Program-made: the position numbers and the translations under genes
The notes under the pieces: model-generated
Told to the model about the DNA's origin: nothing
The model's input: the letters and a program-made list of their open reading frames with translations, nothing else
Database searches by the model: none
Part shown: positions 15,753 to 22,609 of the stretch, piece by piece
Numbering within the stretch: the stretch's first letter is position 1
Layout of the letters: each line of letters starts with the position of its first letter
Source of the DNA: G965220305 sp965220305
GTDB taxonomy: Bacteria > Chloroflexota > Dehalococcoidia > Lucifugimonadales > UBA3495
Reading direction: 5' to 3'
Assembly: GCA_965220305.1 (NCBI GenBank)
Contig: OZ244817.1
Coordinates: 2,418,001 to 2,482,000 of the forward strand
DNA length: 64,000 nt

Positions 15753-16670
15753 ATGTCGTTGGAAGACTTCCTTGAAGCCCTAAACGATCCCTCAGTAAAC
15801 ATCTCCTCCTCGGATTTCGTCGAGGCCTCCGACCTATCCCCCGCCGAATTGGGGGTTTTTGCCAAGGCTTGGTTTGGCTTGCCCGCCGAGCGCCAAAGGT
15901 GGACGGTGGACACTATGGTGGAGTTGGCCGAGGACAACCCCGAGTTGGACTTTTGCGCCATCTTCAAGATGTGCCTGAAGGACCGGGATGAAGAGGTGCT
16001 GCTGAAGGCCATCGAAGGTCTTTGGGAGTACGAAGACCGCTCCATCATCCCCGGGTTGGTCCAGATACTGCGCTCGGATAAAAGCACCGAGGTCCGCGCC
16101 GCTGCCGCCGTGGCCCTGGGCAAGTTCTCCCTCCTGGGGCAGGATGGCAAGCTGCTGACCAAGGACGCCGATTCGGTGCGCGACAACCTGTTGGTGGTGC
16201 TGGAAAATCACGACGAGGACCTGGAAGTGCGTCGGCGCAGCCTGGAAGCGGTGGCCCCCTTCAACACCCGGGACATAGAAAAGTTTGTGTCCTGGGCCTA
16301 CAAGAGCGGCGACCTGAGGCTGAAGTCCAGTTCCATTTACGCTATGGGCCGCACCGGAGAGACCAGTTGGCTGCCCCTGCTCATCAAGGAACTGGAGAAC
16401 GTGGAGCCTTCGGTCCGCTACGAGACCGCCAACGCCTGCGGGGAGTTGGGAGATGAGGACGTGGTGCCCCACCTGATTAAGCTGATGCAGGATGACGATT
16501 ACCAGGTGCAAATCGCCAGCCTGAGCGCCATCGGCAAAATCGGGGGATCCCTGGCGAAGCGGGCCTTGCTGCACTGCCTCAAGGAGGGCGACGCCTCCCT
16601 GGAGGAAGCGGCCCTGACCGCCCTGGAAAACGTGGAGTTCATGGAAGACCCGATGACCTTCATCTCCTAG
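15753..16670 (+). CDS. HEAT-repeat protein
   Basis: The 305-residue protein is built from helical repeats from about residue 75 onward, for example VRAAAAVALGKFS, VRRRSLEAVAPF, LKSSSIYAMGRTGE, VRYETANACGELGDE and VQIASLSAIGKIGG. The N-terminal 60 residues are acidic and less regular. It has no signal peptide or enzymatic motif. Such PBS-lyase/HEAT proteins are scaffolds for protein binding. ATG 15753 follows AGGTGG; a GTG nine bases upstream is in frame. The gene seems to be monocistronic with its own promoter. The partner is unknown. Confidence 0.85.
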   Translation: MSLEDFLEALNDPSVNISSSDFVEASDLSPAELGVFAKAWFGLPAERQRWTVDTMVELAEDNPELDFCAIFKMCLKDRDEEVLLKAIEGLWEYEDRSIIPGLVQILRSDKSTEVRAAAAVALGKFSLLGQDGKLLTKDADSVRDNLLVVLENHDEDLEVRRRSLEAVAPFNTRDIEKFVSWAYKSGDLRLKSSSIYAMGRTGETSWLPLLIKELENVEPSVRYETANACGELGDEDVVPHLIKLMQDDDYQVQIASLSAIGKIGGSLAKRALLHCLKEGDASLEEAALTALENVEFMEDPMTFIS

Positions 16671-16731
16671 ATTGAGCTTCCCACCTTGCCGCCACCGCCC
16701 CGGGTTAAGCTAATCACCGCCGAGGCGTTTC

Positions 16732-17157
16732 TTGACCCACCTCACGCCGTCCCAGCAAGACCTACTGGCCGCCGTCCCCTTGGGGCATCTGGCCACGGCG
16801 GACTCTCATGGCGTACCGCACGTCATACCCATCTGCTTCGCTGCCCGGGGCCAGGCCATCTACTCGGTACTGGACCAGAAACCCAAGCGGACTTCCCTGT
16901 TTCGCCTGCGCCGGGTACGCAACATTCAGGAAAATCCCCAGGCGTCCCTGGTGGTGGACCACTACGAGGACGATTGGGGAAAGTTGTGGTACATCCTGAT
17001 AACCGGCGGCGCCGAGCTGCTGTTGGAAGGTGAAGAGAGGGTGGAAGCGGTGGCGCTGCTGCGCCGGAAATACCGGCAATACCGGGAGATGGACATCGAA
17101 GACAACCCGGTCATCAAGATTACCCCCAACCGGGTGGTAGCCTGGGGTACCCAATAA
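16732..17157 (+). CDS. PPOX-class split-barrel protein, probably F420-binding
   Basis: The 141-residue product resembles the TIGR03668 / Rv0121-type group of pyridoxamine 5'-phosphate oxidase-like proteins. Visible signatures are LATADSHGVPHVIPICFA, DQKPKRTSLFRLRRVRNI and ASLVVDHYEDDWGKLWY with the final NRVVAWG. Members of this group bind coenzyme F420 or flavin. The start is TTG 16732 shortly after GAGGCG. The reaction is not determined by the sequence. It is followed by 292 bases without a clear gene, then the DinB-like gene. Confidence 0.8.
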   Translation: MTHLTPSQQDLLAAVPLGHLATADSHGVPHVIPICFAARGQAIYSVLDQKPKRTSLFRLRRVRNIQENPQASLVVDHYEDDWGKLWYILITGGAELLLEGEERVEAVALLRRKYRQYREMDIEDNPVIKITPNRVVAWGTQ

Positions 17158-17449
17158 CCGACCGGTCATCGGCCAGGGACGCTCCCACCCCAACCCTCCA
17201 GCCAATCCCCCCGTCCTTCCGGACCGGGCTGGTGCCCCCAGTGTGGCAATATGGTAGCATTGGGGCTGGGGCCGATATTCGGCCAATCAAAGCATCCCGG
17301 ATTGACGGCACAAGCCCACGGGGACCGACAGCCCAAGTCGGCGTGGCCCCTGAAATCTACGTTACCCCCTGTATTGAGCGGTGGCCGGGGGGCGACGGCC
17401 CCTTGTGCCAGGGATTGGGAGGTCCAAATTTACTGATGGGAGAGAGAAT

Positions 17450-17977
17450 ATGCCAGCAACCGACGTGGTCAGGACGACACTGGAACGCAACTGGGGGATG
17501 GTCGATCGCGCCCTTGACGGATTGGATGATGCCGCCTGGGCCGCACAACCCAATGACCAGAGTAATTCAATAGCCTGGCTCCTTTGGCACATGACCCGGG
17601 TGGTGGATGTTTTCGTCAACACGAGGTTCAGGTCCCAGCCACAGCTATGGGTGCAGGATGGTTGGCACGCGAAGTGCGGCATGAATGATGACCCGGCATT
17701 CACCGGCCAGGGTATGTCATCCGGTGAAGTAGCGGCGTGGGAGGGCCCTTCCCGGGAAGCGCTGTTGGGTTACTACGAAGCGGTCAAGGCCAACGCCCGT
17801 GGGTGGCTGGAAACGGTGACCGAGGCCGACTTGGCCAGCCCCGTGACCGTGCCCAACTCCCCCGAGCCCCGACCTCTATCCGACATGCTGGGTACCCTGG
17901 TCTTCGACAATACAGTCCACGGGGGCCAGATTGCCTACCTGCGCGGGTACTACAAGGGTATGGGGTGGTTCGTTTAG
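17450..17977 (+). CDS. DinB-superfamily protein
   Basis: The 175-residue four-helix-bundle protein has SIAWLLWHMTRVVDVF, with the first metal-ligand His, and DNTVHGGQIAYLRGYYKG near the C terminus with another. This is the usual DinB/YfiT-like spacing for a metal site. Family members act as metal-dependent thiol transferases or hydrolases. ATG 17450 follows GGGAGAGAG. The substrate cannot be told from the neighbourhood. A CCCCTCCC inverted repeat follows the stop. Confidence 0.82.
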   Translation: MPATDVVRTTLERNWGMVDRALDGLDDAAWAAQPNDQSNSIAWLLWHMTRVVDVFVNTRFRSQPQLWVQDGWHAKCGMNDDPAFTGQGMSSGEVAAWEGPSREALLGYYEAVKANARGWLETVTEADLASPVTVPNSPEPRPLSDMLGTLVFDNTVHGGQIAYLRGYYKGMGWFV

Positions 17978-17989
17978 AGGATGTCTAAA

Positions 17990-18060
17990 AAGCCCCTCCC
18001 TTCTAATAGATGGGGCAGAGGTGAGCCTATCTGATTATAGGGAAGGGGAGGGGACTTCCT
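17990..18060. repeat. Inverted repeat after the DinB-like gene
   Basis: AAAAGCCCCTCCCTTC at 17990-18005 is matched by GGGAAGGGGAGGGGACTT at 18040-18057, separated by about 35 bases. It resembles the other G/C-run palindromes in this window and could act as a terminator. Confidence 0.5.
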
Positions 18061-18139
18061 TCCTCCATTCCCCCAGCTTGACACCGTATATGCCGCCACC
18101 TACACTGCGGGGAACGCGTCAGCTAGACCGCCCCCTTGG

Positions 18140-18694
18140 ATGTCTATGGACCAGGCCAGCCGCCAAGAGGCCAAGCCGCCGCTCGGAAGCCACCACCCTT
18201 CCTTGCGGGCGACGGCGTTTGGCAAAGAAACCCTCAGTATCGGCGATGCCACCCCAACATTCGTGTATGAGGTGACAGCAGAGGCCATTGCCCAATTCTG
18301 CCGCAGCGCCCGCTACGAAAACCTGGTCTACACCAACCAGCCGGCGGCCCAGGAGAGGGGGTTGCCCGGCATTGTGGCTCCCCCGGCTATGGCCTTGGTC
18401 TACGCCCCGGTACGGGTGTCCCAACTGCTCCCCGATACAGAGGTCGCTGGTCTCGGCTCTGGAGAGTTGCCGGATGGAGCGGCCCCGCGTGTCAAGCTAG
18501 AGATTGAGTTCCAGGGGGCGATGGTAGTCCCCGGGGACCTAATCAGCAGCGTTACCTCGGTGCGGGACAAGGGCGAGGACGATGGGGGGCTCTACCTGAC
18601 CCTGGAAGTAATCGCCCGCAACCAACGGGGAGAGTTGGTGGCCCGCATCGGCTGTACCTACCGCTGGCCCCCCGACTCCAACGGGAATAACTAG
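18140..18694 (+). CDS. MaoC-like hot-dog dehydratase domain protein
   Basis: The 184-residue protein contains a MaoC N-terminal-type hot-dog fold: IGDATPTFVYEVTAEAIAQF, TNQPAAQERGLPGIVAPPAMALV (the GLPGIVAPP loop normally forms part of the substrate pocket) and LEIEFQGAMVVPGDLISS. The catalytic D-x(4)-H pair of true R-hydratases is not evident, so activity is uncertain. It ends 10 bases before the ThDP enzyme gene, with AGGAGG in between, so the two are likely co-transcribed and may act on a related acyl or oxo-acid substrate. ATG 18140 is one of two nearby ATGs. Confidence 0.7.
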   Translation: MSMDQASRQEAKPPLGSHHPSLRATAFGKETLSIGDATPTFVYEVTAEAIAQFCRSARYENLVYTNQPAAQERGLPGIVAPPAMALVYAPVRVSQLLPDTEVAGLGSGELPDGAAPRVKLEIEFQGAMVVPGDLISSVTSVRDKGEDDGGLYLTLEVIARNQRGELVARIGCTYRWPPDSNGNN

Positions 18695-18704
18695 GAGGAC
18701 TGCT

Positions 18705-20351
18705 ATGGACGGCGTTACCGCAATCGCCAACATCCTGAAGCTGGAGGGGGTGGACTTCATCTGCTGTATGCCCTCCAATCCCCTGATTGAAGCCGCTGCC
18801 GTCGCCGGAATCCGGCCCATCGTCTGCCGCCAGGAGCGCACCGGCGTCCACATGGCCGACGGTTTCACCCGGATAAATAACGGCAAGAAGAACGGCATCT
18901 TCCTGGCCCAGAACGGCCCCGGGGCCGAGAACGCCTTTGCCGGTATCGCCCAGGCCTACGCCGACTCGGTGCCCATCCTGTTCCTGCCGGCGGGAGCCGC
19001 TCGGCATCGCCTGGGGACCGACCCGGTCTTCAGCCCCACCCGCAGCTACGAGGGCGTCACCAAGTGGGCCGCCCACATCAACTACGCCGATCGGGTGCCT
19101 GAGTTGATGCGCCGGGCCTACACCCAACTCCGGTCGGGCAAGCCCGGGCCGGTGCTGTTGGAGATTCCCCAGGACCTGAACACCGAGGAGATTAGCGAGG
19201 AGCAGTTCGATTACGAGCCGCCTCCCATTGTCCGCACCGCCGCCGACCCGGACGCCATCGGCCCGGCAGTTCGGGCGTTGCTGGGCGCCCAGCGTCCGGT
19301 CATCTACGCCGGGCAGGGCATCCTCTACGCCGAAGCCTCCGAGGAGCTGCGCCAGGTGGCCGAGTTCCTACAGGTCCCGGTGATGACCACCCTGGAAGGC
19401 AAGAGCGCCTTCCCGGAGAACCACCCCCTGGCCCTGGGGGTGGGCGGTTCCAGCACCACCGGCGCCGTGCACCGCTTCCTGCCCCAGTCCGACCTGGTAT
19501 TCGCCGTGGGCTGCAGCCTGGTCAAGAGCGGCTTCACCACGCCCATTCCTCCCGGCAAGACCATAATCCATGCGACCAACGCCGACGTGGACATAAACAA
19601 GGACTACAAGAGCCATCATCCGCTGGTGGGCGACGCCAAGCTGGTCTTGAACCAGATGTTGGAAGAGCTGAGGCGACAGGCCGGGCAGCCGCGTCCGGCA
19701 GACCAGGCCCTGGTAAGCGAGATTCGCTCCTCCAAGCAGGAATGGATGGACCAGTGGATGCCCCTGCTGACCTCCGACGAGGTTCCCCTGAACCCCTACC
19801 GGGTCATCTGGGACGTGATGAACACCGTTGACCTGGATAACACCATCGTCACCCACGAATCGGGCAGCCCCCGGGAGCAGGTTACACCCTTCTGGGAAGC
19901 CCGGGCCCCCCGCAGCTTCATCGGCTGGGGCAAGTCCACCCAACTGGGTTACAGCCTGGGCCTGGCCATGGGGGCCAAGCTGGCCGCCCCGGAGAAGCAG
20001 GTGATTAACTTCATGGGCGACGCCGCCTTCGGCATGGTAGGTATGGACGTGGAGACGGCGGTGCGGGAGAACATTCCCATCACCACCATCGTGCTCAACA
20101 ACTCCACCATGGCAATCTACCCCGACCATCGGATGCCCGTGGCGGTGGAGCGCTACCAGACCAAAAACCTGTCGGGGAACTTTGCCGATGTGGCCCAGGC
20201 CCTGGGAGCCTACAGCGAGAAGATTACCCAGCCGGAGGACATCATCCCCGCCATGCAACGGGCCCAGGAGATGAACCGCTCCGGTAGAGCCGTGCTGTTG
20301 GAGTTCATCACCAAGGAGGAGGGCGCCCAGTCCAAGTTCCAGTTTGTGTAG
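18705..20351 (+). CDS. Thiamine-diphosphate enzyme, acetolactate-synthase-like
   Basis: The 548-residue protein has the three ThDP-enzyme domains. The catalytic Glu is E44 in CRQERTGVHMADGF. The central domain contains RPVIYAGQGILYAEA, and the C-terminal ThDP/Mg segment is GDAAFGMVGMDVETAVREN followed by VLNNSTMAIYP. The usual GDG is GDA here. The FAD and herbicide-binding features of acetolactate synthase are not obvious, so a decarboxylase or carboligase on another 2-oxoacid is equally likely. AGGAGG precedes ATG 18705. It is paired with the MaoC-like gene upstream and followed by a PaREP1-like gene 14 bases later. Confidence 0.85.
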   Translation: MDGVTAIANILKLEGVDFICCMPSNPLIEAAAVAGIRPIVCRQERTGVHMADGFTRINNGKKNGIFLAQNGPGAENAFAGIAQAYADSVPILFLPAGAARHRLGTDPVFSPTRSYEGVTKWAAHINYADRVPELMRRAYTQLRSGKPGPVLLEIPQDLNTEEISEEQFDYEPPPIVRTAADPDAIGPAVRALLGAQRPVIYAGQGILYAEASEELRQVAEFLQVPVMTTLEGKSAFPENHPLALGVGGSSTTGAVHRFLPQSDLVFAVGCSLVKSGFTTPIPPGKTIIHATNADVDINKDYKSHHPLVGDAKLVLNQMLEELRRQAGQPRPADQALVSEIRSSKQEWMDQWMPLLTSDEVPLNPYRVIWDVMNTVDLDNTIVTHESGSPREQVTPFWEARAPRSFIGWGKSTQLGYSLGLAMGAKLAAPEKQVINFMGDAAFGMVGMDVETAVRENIPITTIVLNNSTMAIYPDHRMPVAVERYQTKNLSGNFADVAQALGAYSEKITQPEDIIPAMQRAQEMNRSGRAVLLEFITKEEGAQSKFQFV

Positions 20352-20365
20352 GGGGCCGGAATAGC

Positions 20366-20920
20366 ATGACAACAGTACCGCCACTGCCTGAACCGGGGGT
20401 GCAAAGCCCCGAAGACCGTAGGGCCATGAGCCGCATTTTTATCCACCAGGCCCGGGATGAACTGGACCTTGGACACCGCCTCCAAGGCGGAGAGAAGATA
20501 TGGGCGTCAGTGGCCCAACATCTGAAAATCATCGGCGAACAGCGAGGGTGGCGGCACAAGTCCCATCGCCAAGTCGAAAGCATCGGACGACTTATCGTAG
20601 CCGAGTATAACCTTCCGCACCTCGCCAACGTTCTGTCGGATGCCTACCACAAAGGCCATGAAAACTTCTATGAAAACGAGAGGAGCGTCGATGAGCTTCG
20701 GGAGGTACTGGAAGATGTGGAAGAAATGATGCCGGTGCTGGAATCTCTGGACTTCGAGGATCCCCGGCCAATTACCATCACCTCCAATAGCCAGCTTCGG
20801 CGTCTGAGGGAAGTTACGGGACGGACTGACTTGCGAGTGGGAGATACGTCCTCTGTCGGGTTCTCCCTACGTCATCCCGAATCCCCAAACGGTGGGAACA
20901 TGGCTTCGGCCCCTCCCTAA
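20366..20920 (+). CDS. PaREP1/HEPN-like protein with extended C terminus
   Basis: The 184-residue product holds a divergent copy of the domain at 2396-3216 and 47469. Residues about 21-130 include GEKIWASVAQHLKIIGEQRGW, then RHKSHRQVE and GHENFYENERSV. The RGWRHKSH segment keeps R-x(6)-H. It differs in an N-terminal Pro-rich stretch and a C-terminal tail of about 55 residues. The stop overlaps by four bases with the stop of the convergent FAD-oxidase gene. It follows the ThDP enzyme gene closely and may be in the same transcript. Function unknown. Confidence 0.7.
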   Translation: MTTVPPLPEPGVQSPEDRRAMSRIFIHQARDELDLGHRLQGGEKIWASVAQHLKIIGEQRGWRHKSHRQVESIGRLIVAEYNLPHLANVLSDAYHKGHENFYENERSVDELREVLEDVEEMMPVLESLDFEDPRPITITSNSQLRRLREVTGRTDLRVGDTSSVGFSLRHPESPNGGNMASAPP

Positions 20921-22518
20921 GCGTCCAGCAGCACCCCCGGGTTTAACACCCAATTGGGGTCCAGGGATCGCTTGGCCGCCCGTAGCGCCTCGGCGAAGGG
21001 TTCCGGTCGCTGCCCGTCGTACCAGGGACGGTGCACCCGGCCCACGGCGTGGTGGTGGGTAATGGTGCCCCCGGCGGCCATCACCGCGTCGGAAGCCGCG
21101 TTCTTAATCTCCTGGTGCATCTCCAACTCCGCCCCCCGGCGTCCCAGGCCCTCGAAGGTGTAGTAGGGAGCGGGGCCGTCGGGGTAGACGTGGGTGAAAC
21201 GGCAGGTGACCCGGCCCCCGCCGCAGACCCGCCTCAGCGCGTCGTTGAGAGCCTGCCGCACCATCTCATCCAGCCTGGGCCAACGCTCCCAGGTTATGGC
21301 CGTCTCCAGGGTCTCGGCCACAATCCCCAGGCCCATGGTGTGGTTGCGGTCGTAGGGGGCGCGGATGAAGGCGTTGCGCCAGGCCCCCACCGAACCCTGT
21401 CGGCCCGCGCCCTCGGCCTGGTCCTCGGATACTCTTATCTGGTCTTCGTCCACGATGCCCCCGGAATCCCTGGCGATGTTGATGGCCTCCCGCATCAGGT
21501 CCCCCTGGGGCACATCCCCCGACTCGAAGCCGATGACCAGCAGGGCGTGGTTGCCGTCCAGACCCGCGGAATCGGCGGCCTCGCCGGGGTCCAGCAAACG
21601 GCAGTTGGCGGGCCACAGCTTGGCCTGCGCCACCCGCCGGGCCGCCTCAAACCCGGCCTCGAAGGAGGGGAAGGTGACGCCCGCCGAGGCCCGGAACCGG
21701 GGCCGCACCTGGATACGCATCCAGGCTTCGGTAATGATTCCCAGGATGCCCTCGCTGCCCAGCACCAGCCGGTCCGGGCTGGGCCCAGCGCCGCTGCCGG
21801 GCAAGCGCCGCGACTCCCAGACGCCGGTGGGGGTTATCATCCGCACCGACTCCACGAAGTCGTCGATGTGGGTATGGTTGGTGGCGTAGTGGCCGCCGGA
21901 GCGGGTGGCGATCCAACCGCCCAGGGAGGAATACTCGAAGCTCTGGGGAAAGTGACGCAGGGTGAATCCGTGGGGACGCAGTTGCTCCTCTAATGCCGGG
22001 CCCAAGACCCCGGCCTGGATGCGGGCCGCCCGGGAGATCTCGTCAATTTCCAACACCCGGTCCAGGCGGGAAAGGTCGATGGTGACGATGCCTGCGGACT
22101 CCTCCGGGGGTTCCACTCCGCCCACCACCGAGCTACCGCCGCCGTAGGGGATGGCGGCGTAGCCGGAGCCGGAGCACCAGTCCAGCACGGCGACAACCTC
22201 TTCTTCGGTGCTGGGGTGGGCCACAATGTCCGGCGGGTTGGGAAAGTCGCCGTTGAAGGCGCGAATCCGGTCGCGGAAGTTCCTACCGTAGTTGTGGGCC
22301 GCCCTATCGTGGGTATCGGTGGAGCAGAAGGGGGCCAGGGAAGAGGGCGCGCTTATCCGCGGCGGGCGCAGGTTGAGGTCGTCCACCGTAGGGGCTGGGA
22401 CTGCCTCCAGGGATACGCCGTACCGCTGGGACAGGCGTTCCGCTGTCTGCCGTTGCTGTTCCGGCGTGGGTTCGTCCGACTCCATGCCCCAGGCCCAGAA
22501 ACTTCGCCTTGCCGTCAT
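20917..22518 (-). CDS. FAD-binding oxidase, alkyl-dihydroxyacetone-phosphate-synthase-like
   Basis: The 533-residue flavoprotein starts MTARRSFWAWGMESDEPTP. It has the FAD PP-loop IPYGGGSSVVGGVEPP, HFPQSFEYSSLGGWIATRSG, GHYATNHTHIDDFVESVRM, LVLGSEGILGIITEAWMRI and, near the end, ITHHHAVGRVHRPWY. This set, particularly FEYSSLGGW and the triple-His motif, is typical of the AGPS (ether-lipid synthase) branch of the PCMH superfamily. In AGPS the HHH region takes part in exchange of the acyl for an alkyl chain. Whether this protein makes ether lipids or oxidises another substrate is not known. ATG 22518 has AGTAGGCGAG upstream. The MmeI-like gene lies 91 bases upstream on the same strand. Confidence 0.85.
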   Translation of the reverse strand: MTARRSFWAWGMESDEPTPEQQRQTAERLSQRYGVSLEAVPAPTVDDLNLRPPRISAPSSLAPFCSTDTHDRAAHNYGRNFRDRIRAFNGDFPNPPDIVAHPSTEEEVVAVLDWCSGSGYAAIPYGGGSSVVGGVEPPEESAGIVTIDLSRLDRVLEIDEISRAARIQAGVLGPALEEQLRPHGFTLRHFPQSFEYSSLGGWIATRSGGHYATNHTHIDDFVESVRMITPTGVWESRRLPGSGAGPSPDRLVLGSEGILGIITEAWMRIQVRPRFRASAGVTFPSFEAGFEAARRVAQAKLWPANCRLLDPGEAADSAGLDGNHALLVIGFESGDVPQGDLMREAINIARDSGGIVDEDQIRVSEDQAEGAGRQGSVGAWRNAFIRAPYDRNHTMGLGIVAETLETAITWERWPRLDEMVRQALNDALRRVCGGGRVTCRFTHVYPDGPAPYYTFEGLGRRGAELEMHQEIKNAASDAVMAAGGTITHHHAVGRVHRPWYDGQRPEPFAEALRAAKRSLDPNWVLNPGVLLDA

Positions 22519-22609
22519 ACTCGCCTACTCTCCAAGGTATCTGAGTTTTCTAGGATTCCTGCCATAATTGGTATATCCGGGTGTTGGCCCGGGGGACCTG
22601 GCCCCGGAC

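Noticed and set aside
20366..20920. Subunit of the ThDP enzyme
   Set aside because: Its sequence matches the PaREP1/HEPN-like family, not any ThDP-enzyme small subunit (no ACT domain).
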